NCBI RefSeq assembly: GCF_009601025.1
Contig: NZ_WIVE01000035.1
Coordinates: 1 to 47,231 of the forward strand
DNA length: 47,231 nucleotides
Direction of reading: 5' to 3'
Origin: Roseospira navarrensis
GTDB taxonomy: Bacteria; Pseudomonadota; Alphaproteobacteria; Rhodospirillales; Rhodospirillaceae
Under the pieces are notes generated by a model. That model was not told the DNA's origin, did not search any database, and saw nothing but the letters and a program-made list of their open reading frames with translations. The translations under genes and the position numbers were made by a program. Below, piece after piece: positions 9,188 through 16,498 of the stretch. The first letter of the stretch is position 1. Each line of letters begins with the position of its first letter.

Positions 9188-10585
9188 ATGGATTCCGCCA
9201 TGTCGCCGTCCGCCTCCGCCGATCGTCCGCCGATCGTGTTCGACAAAGTCCTCATCGCCAATCGCGGCGAGATCGCGCTGCGCATCCTGCGCGCCTGCCG
9301 CGAAATGGGGATCCGGACCGTCGCCGTCCACTCCACGGCCGATGCCGAGGCCATGCACGTCCGCCTTGCCGACGAGTCGGTGTGCATCGGTCCGCCTTCG
9401 GCCCGCGACAGCTACCTGAACAAGGCCGCCATCCTGGCCGCGGCGACCATCACCGGCAGCGACGCGATTCATCCCGGATACGGCTTCCTGTCCGAGAACG
9501 CGGACTTCGCCGAGATGGTCCATGACCACAACATGGCGTTCATCGGCCCGCCCGCGAAGCTGATCCGCATGATGGGCGACAAGATCGCCGCCAAGAAGGC
9601 CGCGACCGAGGCCGGGCTGCCCTGTGTGCCCGGATCCGACGGGGCCGTGGAGACGGCCGACGAGGCCCGGGCCATGGCCGCCGAGATCGGCTATCCGGTG
9701 CTCATCAAGGCCTCCGCCGGCGGTGGCGGACGCGGCATGAAGGTGGCCGAGTCCGCCGAGACCGTGGTGGAGGCCTGGCAGACCGCGCGCGCCGAGGCGA
9801 CCGCCGCCTTCGGCAACGGCGAGGTCTATATGGAGAAGTACCTCGCCAACCCGCGCCATATCGAGGTGCAGGTGCTGGCGGACATGCATGGCAACGTCGT
9901 GCACCTGGGCGAGCGTGATTGCTCGTTGCAACGCAAGCATCAGAAGGTGCTGGAGGAAGCGCCGTCGCCCGCGCTGTCCCCGGACGAGCGCGCCCGCATC
10001 GGCGGCATCGCCTGCCGCGCGGCGGCGGCCCTGGGCTACTACAACGCCGGCACCATGGAGTTCCTGTACGAGGACGGGAACTTCTACTTCATGGAAATGA
10101 ACACCCGCCTGCAGGTGGAACACCCGGTCACCGAGATGATTACGACCCTGGATTTGGTGAAGGAGCAGATCCGCGTCGCCCAGGGGGAACCGCTCGGCTA
10201 CGGCCAGGACGACATTCGCTTCCACGGCCATGCCATCGAGTGCCGCATCAACGCCGAGAACTCGGTGACCTTCGCGCCCTCGCCGGGCACCATCGGACGC
10301 TACCATGCCCCCGGCGGCATGGGGGTCCGGGTGGAATCGGGGCTTTACACGGGCCTGAAGGTGCCGCCGCACTACGACAGCATGATCGCCAAGCTGGTGG
10401 TGCACGGCGCCAACCGGACGGAATGCCTGATGCGGCTGCAGCGCGCCCTGGGCGAATACGTGATCGAGGGCGTGGAGACGACCATTCCGCTGCACCAGCG
10501 CCTGATGACGGCGGAGGCGTTCATCTCCGGCGACTACGACATCCGGTGGCTGGAACGCTTCGTGGCCGAGGGCAACCACGCCTGA
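9188..10585 (+). CDS. accC: Acetyl-CoA carboxylase biotin carboxylase subunit
   Basis: AccC carboxylates the biotin of AccB using ATP and bicarbonate. The sequence shows the start of the N-domain (FDKVLIANRGEIALRILRA), the ATP-grasp glycine loop (KASAGGGGRGMK), the EKYLANPRHIEVQ segment and MEMNTRLQVEHPVTE with the catalytic Glu/Asn/Arg set. The length is 465 residues; the 15-17 residues before FDKVLIA are extra compared with the usual 447-450. ATG at 9188 and ATG at 9200 are both possible starts. The stop codon overlaps the first base pairs of a repeat that continues into the gap. Confidence 0.96.
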   Translation: MDSAMSPSASADRPPIVFDKVLIANRGEIALRILRACREMGIRTVAVHSTADAEAMHVRLADESVCIGPPSARDSYLNKAAILAAATITGSDAIHPGYGFLSENADFAEMVHDHNMAFIGPPAKLIRMMGDKIAAKKAATEAGLPCVPGSDGAVETADEARAMAAEIGYPVLIKASAGGGGRGMKVAESAETVVEAWQTARAEATAAFGNGEVYMEKYLANPRHIEVQVLADMHGNVVHLGERDCSLQRKHQKVLEEAPSPALSPDERARIGGIACRAAAALGYYNAGTMEFLYEDGNFYFMEMNTRLQVEHPVTEMITTLDLVKEQIRVAQGEPLGYGQDDIRFHGHAIECRINAENSVTFAPSPGTIGRYHAPGGMGVRVESGLYTGLKVPPHYDSMIAKLVVHGANRTECLMRLQRALGEYVIEGVETTIPLHQRLMTAEAFISGDYDIRWLERFVAEGNHA

Positions 10586-10805
10586 TCGTGGGGCCGGGCA
10601 ACCGGGTGAAGGCACCTTTGGCGAAATGCGAGACCTCGTAGGGCGGGTTCGCGCCGAAGGCGCAACCCGCCGCAAACCAGCCATGCGGCGGATTGTCCCC
10701 ACCGCGTTTCCCTGCCGGGAAACGGGCGGGGTCGAATCCGCCCGACCCGGCGTCTCTTCGACCACACGTCCTTTCACCCGATGGCCCTGGATCGTGGGGC
10801 CGGGC
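10584..10805. repeat. Composite MITE-like intergenic repeat
   Basis: The whole gap between accC and the next gene is repeat-like. A 16-base direct repeat GATCGTGGGGCCGGGC occurs at 10584-10599 and 10790-10805. Just inside, CGGGTGAAGG (10602-10611) faces its near-inverse CCTTTCACCCG (10770-10780). Between them lie a REP-like hairpin (10638-10671), a palindrome with GTTTCCC/GGGAAAC arms (10706-10723) and a CGGGCGG/CCGCCCG pair (10723-10742). No transposase is encoded. The layout suggests a non-autonomous mobile repeat that overlaps the accC stop and ends 2 bases before the stop of the facing gene. Confidence 0.6.
10638..10671. repeat. REP-like palindromic repeat, copy 2
   Basis: This second copy of the 34-base unit found at 3096-3129 differs from it by one base in the loop. 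The arms are GGCGGGTTCGCGCC and GGCGCAACCCGCC. As with copy 1, it lies between convergently transcribed genes, and here it is embedded in the larger composite repeat. Confidence 0.78.
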
Positions 10806-10807
10806 CT

Positions 10808-11530
10808 TCAAAGCGCGGTCCGTCCGTCTCCCTCTTCGGTCCGCACCTCCAGGTGAGCCAGGGCGTCCGCCACCATGCGGGTGGTGGCGCGCACCTGCTC
10901 GGCCGCGTCGGGGTGGAAGGCCACCAATACGGCCAGGGTCTCCGCGCCCGGCTCGGGGAACACCTTGACCAGGGCGGCGTCGGCGCCGTCCCCGGCGCCC
11001 GGCCGCACCCGGAACAGCCGGACGTGCGGCGTGGCCCGCACCAGCACCGCCAGAATCCCCAGGAACACCACCGGGTCCGTGCAGAACGCCGAGGGGAACG
11101 GAACGGACGCCTCGGCCGCCGGATCGTCGTCGGGGCCGGTGCGGCGGACCGCGTTCGGGTCCAGGCCCGCCCGCTGCGTCGCCATCTCCAGGGCCGCGAA
11201 GGGGGCCACGATCTCCCAGTCGACCGCGTCCGCGTCGGCCGCGCCGCCGCCGAAGTCCAGCGGCGGGTCCGGGTCGGCCAGGGCCGGCGTGCCCGGGTCC
11301 GTCCGGCGGGCCGTCGCGGCGACCGAAACCCGAGGCCCCCAGGTCTCGTCCGGCGGAAAGTGCCACTGGCCGCGCCGACCGGGGGAGGGGTCCGCCGCCT
11401 GATCGGCGTCGTCCGCCGTCGCCCCGTCGTGGCGTGACCGGCCGCCCAGGGCGCGGGCGAGGCGGTCCCGCGCGGCCCGGGTCATGGCGCGGAGACCGCC
11501 CGCCTCCGCCGGTCTCTGGTCGTGGGACAT
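10808..11530 (-). CDS. Hypothetical protein, Ala/Pro-rich
   Basis: The product is 240 residues that I do not recognise. The first 100 residues are charged and low in complexity (Arg, Asp, Ala, Pro). The C-terminal 110 residues look folded, with hydrophobic strands such as [20 protein letters not shown] and [19 protein letters not shown]. No signal peptide or clear membrane span is seen. The ATG at 11530 was chosen because GGAGGG lies 7 bases upstream. It is divergent from rfbA and converges on accC across the composite repeat. The coding bias fits the neighbourhood, so it is probably a real gene. Confidence 0.65.
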   Translation of the reverse strand: MSHDQRPAEAGGLRAMTRAARDRLARALGGRSRHDGATADDADQAADPSPGRRGQWHFPPDETWGPRVSVAATARRTDPGTPALADPDPPLDFGGGAADADAVDWEIVAPFAALEMATQRAGLDPNAVRRTGPDDDPAAEASVPFPSAFCTDPVVFLGILAVLVRATPHVRLFRVRPGAGDGADAALVKVFPEPGAETLAVLVAFHPDAAEQVRATTRMVADALAHLEVRTEEGDGRTAL

Positions 11531-11717
11531 GGACGAACCCTCCCGGCGGGCCGGCGCATCCGGCCCGGCGCCCATGATGGCGTCCGGGGCGGGCCGCCAC
11601 AAGGCGCCCGCTGATGCCCGCCGCCGCCGGGGCTTGCGTTCCCGCGCCCGATCGGAAACAGTGCCGCAAGGCGTGGGGACCGCCCCGCGTTCGTCCGACC
11701 GCTGCGAGAGGGCGTTC

Positions 11718-12593
11718 ATGAAGGGCATTATCCTGGCCGGAGGCTCCGGCACCCGCCTGCATCCGCTGACCCGTGCCGTCTCCAAGCAACTGCTGCCGGT
11801 CTATGACAAGCCGATGATCTATTACCCGCTGTCGGTCCTGATGCTGGCCGGTATTCGGGAGATCCTGGTCATCACCACGCCGCACGACGCACCCATGTTC
11901 GAGGCCCTGTTGGGGGACGGCGCGGATTGGGGGATCGACATCCGCTATGCCCAGCAGCCGCGCCCCGAGGGGCTGGCCCAGGCCTTCCTGATCGGCCGGG
12001 ACTTCCTGGACGGCAGCCCCTGCGCCCTGATCCTCGGCGACAACATCTTCTACGGCCACGGCCTGACCGAGAAACTGCAGACCGCCGCCGCCCGCGACCA
12101 GGGAGCCACCGTGTTCGCCTACCGGGTGCCGGATCCGGAGCGCTACGGGGTGGTGGACTTCGACGATGAGGGCCGCGCCACCTCCATCGAGGAAAAGCCC
12201 AGGCAGCCCAAGTCGCACTGGGCGGTCACGGGGCTGTATTTCTACGATCACCGCGTGGGGGACGTGGCGGCCGACCTGAAACCCAGTCCGCGCGGCGAAC
12301 TGGAGATCACCGACGTCAACGCCTTCTACCTGCGCGACGGCGCGCTGACCGTGGAGCGCATGGGGCGCGGCTTCGCCTGGTTCGACACCGGCACCCATGA
12401 AAGCCTGCTGGACGCGGGCAACTATGTCCGGACAGTCGACCGCCGCCAGGGCCTGAAGATCTCGGCCCCGGAGGAGGTCGCCTTCTTCAAGGGGTTCATC
12501 AACGCCGACCAGCTCGACCGGCTCGGCGCGGCGCTGGAGAAGACCGATTACGGCCAGTACCTGCGCCGCATCGCGCGCGAGGGGGCGGCATGA
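11718..12593 (+). CDS. rfbA: Glucose-1-phosphate thymidylyltransferase
   Basis: RfbA (RmlA) makes dTDP-glucose from glucose-1-phosphate and dTTP, the entry step to dTDP-rhamnose and related sugars. The nucleotidyltransferase signature [13 protein letters not shown] is followed by [17 protein letters not shown]. Further family blocks are [34 protein letters not shown] and [15 protein letters not shown]. The length of 291 residues is typical. The start ATG at 11718 follows GAGAGGGCGTTC. The other dTDP-rhamnose genes (rfbB, rfbC, rfbD) are not in the window, and the next gene is an ABC exporter 9 bases downstream. The two may share a transcript. Confidence 0.95.
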   Translation: MKGIILAGGSGTRLHPLTRAVSKQLLPVYDKPMIYYPLSVLMLAGIREILVITTPHDAPMFEALLGDGADWGIDIRYAQQPRPEGLAQAFLIGRDFLDGSPCALILGDNIFYGHGLTEKLQTAAARDQGATVFAYRVPDPERYGVVDFDDEGRATSIEEKPRQPKSHWAVTGLYFYDHRVGDVAADLKPSPRGELEITDVNAFYLRDGALTVERMGRGFAWFDTGTHESLLDAGNYVRTVDRRQGLKISAPEEVAFFKGFINADQLDRLGAALEKTDYGQYLRRIAREGAA

Positions 12594-12602
12594 CGGCGCG
12601 GG

Positions 12603-14525
12603 GTGGCCTTGGCTGAGTCCGCGGCAGCGCGGCCGGGCGCGCCTCGCTCCCGGGCCGATGAGCTGAAGGCCGCGCTGCGGCGCGCCAACGGTCAGGTCCT
12701 GGCCGCCGGGGCGTTCAGCCTGTTCGTCACCCTGCTGGTGCTGGTCCTGCCGGTTTTCGCGTTCCAACTGTTCGAACGGGTCCTTCCCAGCCGGTCCGAA
12801 CAGACCCTGGTCATGCTCATGATCCTGGCCGCTGGTGCGCTGGCGGGCATGGCCATCCTGGACATGCTGCGCCGCCTGCTCCTGCTGCGCGCCGGCAGTG
12901 CTCTGCGCCACCGGCTGACCGGGCCGGTGCTGGACATCCTGGTGCAGGTGGCGGGGGCCGGGCCGCGCCCGGAAACCCGACAGGCGCTCGGCGACGTGGA
13001 CGTGCTGTGTCGGTCCATGGGCGGGCGGGGACAGATCGCCACGCTCGATCTGGTCTGGTTTCCGGTGTTCCTGATCGCCCTGCCTCTGATCGATGCGCGT
13101 CTGTTGCTGGTGGCCGGCCTGGTCTCGGCGTTGATGGCGGTCACGGTGCTGATGGCCCGGCCCCTGACCCTGCGCCGGGCGCGCGAGGCCCAGCGCCGGG
13201 ACCTTGCCATGCGCAGCCAATTGGAGGAGCGGTTGCGCCACGCCCCCAGCGTGGCGGTCATGGGGATGGCGCCCATGATCGCGCGCCGCTGGCGGCGCGC
13301 GGCCGACGCCCGCCAGCGCGACGACGCCCGCATTGCCGTGCGCCTGACCGCTCTGGCCATGGGGACCGCCCTGCTGCGCCATCTGGGGGTGGTGGCGGTT
13401 CTGGGCGCGGCGGCGTGGCTGTACACCCTGGGCGATGTGACCGAGGCGGATGTGATCGCCGCCGGTCTGGTGGCCGACCGGGCTTTTGCGGTTCTGGAGG
13501 GCCTGATCTGGGGCTGGGGGGACGTCATGGCCGCGCGCGGCGCGCGCGACCGGCTGATGGCGCTGTTCGAGGCCAGCCCGCCCGCCCGCGACAGCATGCC
13601 GTTGCCCGTGCCGGCCGGGGCCCTGGCCGTGCAGCAGGCCGTGGTGGCGCCGCCGGGGGGTCGCGTGCCCGTGCTCAAGGGCCTCTCGTTCGACCTGCCG
13701 CCGGGCGGATCGCTGGGGGTCATCGGGCCGTCCGGCGCGGGCAAGTCCACCCTGGCCCGCGCGCTGGTGGGCCTGTGGCCGCCCGCCCAGGGCAAGGTGC
13801 GCCTGGACGGCAACGATCTGCGCAACTGGAACACGGACCAGCTCGGCCGCCATGTGGGCTACGTGAGTCAGGACATCGACCTGATGGATGGCACCGTCGC
13901 CGAGAACATCGCCCGCATGGGCGTGGTGGAGGCCGCCGACGTGATCCAGGCCGCGCGGCGGGTCGGGCTGCACGAGACCCTTCTGCGACTGCCCAACGGC
14001 TATGACACCCCGATCGGCGAGAACGGCCATGTGCTGCCGGCCGGCCTGCGCCAGCGGGTCGCGCTGGCCCGCGCGCTGTACGGCGATCCGCGCCTGATCG
14101 TGCTGGACGAGCCGAACGCCTTCCTGGACAGCGAGGGCGAGCAGGCGCTGTTGCAGACCCTGGCGGCGCTGCGCAACGAGGGACGGACGGTCGTCATGGT
14201 GACCCAGAAACCGGCCCTGCTGACCGCCCTGGAGACGGTGCTGGTGCTGCGCGACGGGCAGGTGGAGATGATGGGACCCTGCAAGGACATCCTGGCGAAG
14301 TTCGCGCGCGGCGGCGCGCCCGGGGCGGGGCAGGGCGGTTCGCCGAAACAGGTGCAGGGCCCCGCGCCCGGCGGCGCAGGATCCCCGAAGGGATCCGCCG
14401 CGCCGCCCCCCGGCAGACCGCCGCCGAAAGCCCCGCCGTCGCCGCCGTCCTCCGGGAGCTCCGGGGGCGGGTCCTCGTCCGGACGCCTCGGCCGCCGTCC
14501 GCCGGACGGCTCCGGCGGCGGGTGA
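12603..14525 (+). CDS. Type I secretion-like ABC transporter (PrtD-type), altered NBD motifs
   Basis: This 640-residue fusion of a membrane domain (about residues 35-310) and an ATPase domain (about 345-565) has the size and look of PrtD/HlyB-type exporters without a peptidase domain. Walker A is GPSGAGKST (375-383), the Q-loop is VSQD, and Walker B LIVLDEP has Asp502 and Glu503. Two key motifs deviate: the signature LSGGQ reads LPAGL (478-482), and the switch-region His is Gln535 (VMVTQKP). The last 70 or so residues are a Gly/Pro/Ser-rich tail. The start is GTG at 12603. No membrane-fusion protein or secreted substrate gene is adjacent. It may be a weak or specialised ATPase, half of a heterodimer, or decaying. 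Confidence 0.8.
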   Translation: MALAESAAARPGAPRSRADELKAALRRANGQVLAAGAFSLFVTLLVLVLPVFAFQLFERVLPSRSEQTLVMLMILAAGALAGMAILDMLRRLLLLRAGSALRHRLTGPVLDILVQVAGAGPRPETRQALGDVDVLCRSMGGRGQIATLDLVWFPVFLIALPLIDARLLLVAGLVSALMAVTVLMARPLTLRRAREAQRRDLAMRSQLEERLRHAPSVAVMGMAPMIARRWRRAADARQRDDARIAVRLTALAMGTALLRHLGVVAVLGAAAWLYTLGDVTEADVIAAGLVADRAFAVLEGLIWGWGDVMAARGARDRLMALFEASPPARDSMPLPVPAGALAVQQAVVAPPGGRVPVLKGLSFDLPPGGSLGVIGPSGAGKSTLARALVGLWPPAQGKVRLDGNDLRNWNTDQLGRHVGYVSQDIDLMDGTVAENIARMGVVEAADVIQAARRVGLHETLLRLPNGYDTPIGENGHVLPAGLRQRVALARALYGDPRLIVLDEPNAFLDSEGEQALLQTLAALRNEGRTVVMVTQKPALLTALETVLVLRDGQVEMMGPCKDILAKFARGGAPGAGQGGSPKQVQGPAPGGAGSPKGSAAPPPGRPPPKAPPSPPSSGSSGGGSSSGRLGRRPPDGSGGG

Positions 14526-14683
14526 TCCCGCCCGGCTCGGTGGTGGCCCGGGCGCACTCTTCCCTTTGGTGACCCATTTCTCCGCTCGGGTTTGGCCGCG
14601 CAGTCTGGTTGCCTATCCCAACTCCCTGAATTTCCACTGAAAAATGCGCCCTGGAGTGTCCCTATCCGGGCTCAGGGTTTTTG

Positions 14684-14702
14684 TTGCGACTCATTCCTAT
14701 TT
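14684..14702 (+). promoter_or_regulatory. Possible Fur-box-like operator upstream of iron operon
   Basis: The 19 bases TTGCGACTCATTCCTATTT in an AT-richer patch resemble Fur-type operators (compare the GCGAATCATTCGCATT style). The site lies about 80 bases before the first gene of the feoB operon. The match is partial and the dyad is imperfect. Context raises the likelihood, but binding is inferred. Confidence 0.4.
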
Positions 14703-14782
14703 TCAATACTGTACCGGGCATCGGGCGTTCGGCGCCGCCGCGCCGTCCCCGGGTTCCCATCGCCAACGACCTCGGACGTTCC

Positions 14783-15256
14783 ATGATCTGCGCCGCCGTT
14801 GCTCCCGTTCAGACCACCGCTTCGTTGCGCCACGACGTCCGGGGCGATGCCGACTCCCGGCTGGAGGCCCTGCGCTGGCCCCGGCGGGGGCCGGTCTGTC
14901 CGCACTGCGGCGCGCGGCATGCCTATCGCATGGTGTGCGAGCGGTCCGGCGGCGTGCGCTTCAAGTGCGCGCGCTGCCGCAAGCCGTACTCCGCGCGCCG
15001 GGGCACGGTGCTGGAACGCTCCAACGTGGGCACGGGACCCTGGCTGCGCGCCATGGCCCTGTTCCTGGACGATCCGGGGCGTGGCCTGGCGGCCCGCATC
15101 CAGCGGGCCTGCGGGGTCAGCTACAAGACCGCGTGGTCGATGGCGCGCCGCCTCCACGAGTCCCCGGACGACCCGATCCTTCAGGCCCTTCGCGCCGAAC
15201 GCGGCGCGGACGGGCGTGCCGTCTCCCATCCCTTCCGAGAAAGGACCTCACCATGA
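14783..15256 (+). CDS. IS1595-type zinc-ribbon/HTH protein without nuclease domain
   Basis: The 157-residue product matches only the N-terminal part of IS1595-family transposases. A zinc ribbon is visible with CPHC (Cys39, Cys42) and CARC (Cys62, Cys65), then GTVLERSNV and a helix-turn-helix-like segment, ACGVSYKTAWSMARRLHE (about 108-125). The DDE nuclease domain that should follow is absent; the frame ends after about 30 more residues. The stop overlaps the next start (ATGA, 15253-15256), so it is translationally coupled to an exported protein of the feoB operon. No terminal inverted repeats were seen. This suggests a domesticated DNA-binding protein, perhaps a regulator of the operon, rather than an active element. 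ATG 14783 was chosen to fit the domain start; ATG 14681 would overlap the Fur-like site. Confidence 0.75.
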   Translation: MICAAVAPVQTTASLRHDVRGDADSRLEALRWPRRGPVCPHCGARHAYRMVCERSGGVRFKCARCRKPYSARRGTVLERSNVGTGPWLRAMALFLDDPGRGLAARIQRACGVSYKTAWSMARRLHESPDDPILQALRAERGADGRAVSHPFRERTSP

Positions 15257-15579
15257 CTTCGATCCCCCGCCTGTCCGCGCTCACCCTGGGGGCCGCGCTG
15301 ATGGTCGCGCCCGCTGGCGCGGCGCTGGCCCATACCCCGCTGTTCTCCTGTTACGACAACGGCGACGGCACCGTGCTGTGCGAGGCCGGGTTCTCCGACG
15401 GCTCGTCCGCCTCCGGCGTGGCGGTGCGGGTGCTGGACGGCGCCGGCGATGCCATCCGGGAGACCCAGATGGACGCCAACAGCGAGTTCCTCTTCGACAT
15501 GCCCGAGGGCGATTACAGCGTGCAGTTCGATGCCGGCGAGGGCCACCGGATCACCGTGCCCGCCAGCGAGATCTACTGA
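15253..15579 (+). CDS. Small exported protein of the feoB operon
   Basis: This 108-residue protein has a clear signal peptide (SALTLGAALMVAPAGAALA) and a probable signal peptidase site giving a mature protein that begins HTPLFSCYDNGDG. Two Cys (FSCYD and VLCEAG) could form a disulfide. The rest looks like a small beta-sandwich (VAVRVLDGAGD, PEGDYSVQFDAGEGH), as in CopC-like or DUF4198-related periplasmic proteins. The ATG overlaps the preceding stop, and AAGGA lies 7 bases upstream. The gene for a DUF4198 protein follows 32 bases later. A role in periplasmic handling of a metal is inferred from context and the predicted N-terminal His. Confidence 0.75.
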   Translation: MTSIPRLSALTLGAALMVAPAGAALAHTPLFSCYDNGDGTVLCEAGFSDGSSASGVAVRVLDGAGDAIRETQMDANSEFLFDMPEGDYSVQFDAGEGHRITVPASEIY

Positions 15580-15611
15580 GCGACCAGACCCAAACCCAGG
15601 AGCCCGCACCG

Positions 15612-16400
15612 ATGACCCGTACCCTGATGGCCACCGCCGCCGCCCTGATGCTGTCGGCCGCGCCCGCCTTCGCGCACTTCCAACTGGCCTACACGCCCGA
15701 GGTCAACCTGGACCGGCCCGGCGACGTGCCCATGAAGTTCTTCTTCTGGCATCCGATGGAGAACGGCCACGCCATGGACATGGGCGCGCCCGATGACCTG
15801 TCGGTCTACTTCAAGGGCGAGCGGATCGACCTGACCGACCGCCTCTCTCCGGTCACCTTCCAGGCCGCGCATAACACGGCCCAGGGCTACGAGGCGACCA
15901 TCCCGGTGAAGCGCAACGGCGACTACATCGTCGCCTTCACCCCCGCGCCCTACTACGAGGAAAGCGAGGACATCTACATCCAGCAGATCACCAAGAGTCT
16001 GCTGAACAAGGGCGGCATCCCCACCGGCTGGAATGAGCCCGTCGGCCTGCCCACCGAGATCGTGCCGCTGAACAAGCCGACCAACGTGATCGCGGGCTCC
16101 ACGTTCTCGGGGGTGCTGCTATCGGACGGCCAGCCGGTGGCCGGGGCCGAAATCGAGATCGAGTACATGGCCGCGCCCCCGGACATGGCGACCAACCGAC
16201 CGACCGCGCCCACCGCCGGGCCGCTGCCGGGCGGGGCCATCGTGGCGATCACCGACGCCAACGGCGTCTTCACCTTCGGTGTGCCCAAGGCGGGGTTCTG
16301 GGGCTTCGCCGCGCTGGGCTCCGGGCCCGTCACCGAGCACGACGGCAAAGAGGTGTCGCAAGACGCCGTGCTCTGGGTCCGTGCGTTCGAGATGAAGTAG
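15612..16400 (+). CDS. DUF4198 periplasmic protein, metal-uptake associated
   Basis: This 262-residue exported protein has the signal peptide LMATAAALMLSAAPAFA and a predicted mature N-terminus HFQLAYTPEV. The body resembles DUF4198 proteins, which are often found beside nickel, cobalt or iron transporters: beta-rich sequence, FKGERIDLTD, and a C-terminal Ig/CNA-like module with GQPVAGAEIEIEY and DANGVFTFGVPKAGFW. It probably binds a metal or helps deliver it to the transporter in the periplasm. AGGAG precedes the ATG by about 9 bases. It sits between a small exported protein and feoB in one co-directional unit. Confidence 0.8.
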   Translation: MTRTLMATAAALMLSAAPAFAHFQLAYTPEVNLDRPGDVPMKFFFWHPMENGHAMDMGAPDDLSVYFKGERIDLTDRLSPVTFQAAHNTAQGYEATIPVKRNGDYIVAFTPAPYYEESEDIYIQQITKSLLNKGGIPTGWNEPVGLPTEIVPLNKPTNVIAGSTFSGVLLSDGQPVAGAEIEIEYMAAPPDMATNRPTAPTAGPLPGGAIVAITDANGVFTFGVPKAGFWGFAALGSGPVTEHDGKEVSQDAVLWVRAFEMK

Positions 16401-16498
16401 GGCGCCCCAGGCGCCGTCATGCCTGCCATGGGGGACGGGCAGGGGGCTTCGGTCCGCTGTCCGTCCGCCGCCGTCCGTTTTCCTCCGGGAGGTCCGGG

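Noticed and set aside
10521-14030. A 1169-codon open frame on the minus strand
   Set aside because: It runs antisense through rfbA, the ABC exporter and the intergenic repeat, is rich in His/Gln/Arg/Gly, and has no recognisable domain. Long antisense frames are expected in DNA of this GC content.
14592-14786. A 64-codon frame ahead of the iron operon
   Set aside because: It has no domain or signal peptide and covers the likely operator region; treated as non-coding.
14783-15256. Intact IS1595 insertion sequence
   Set aside because: No DDE nuclease domain, no terminal inverted repeats and no target duplication were seen; only the DNA-binding part is present.
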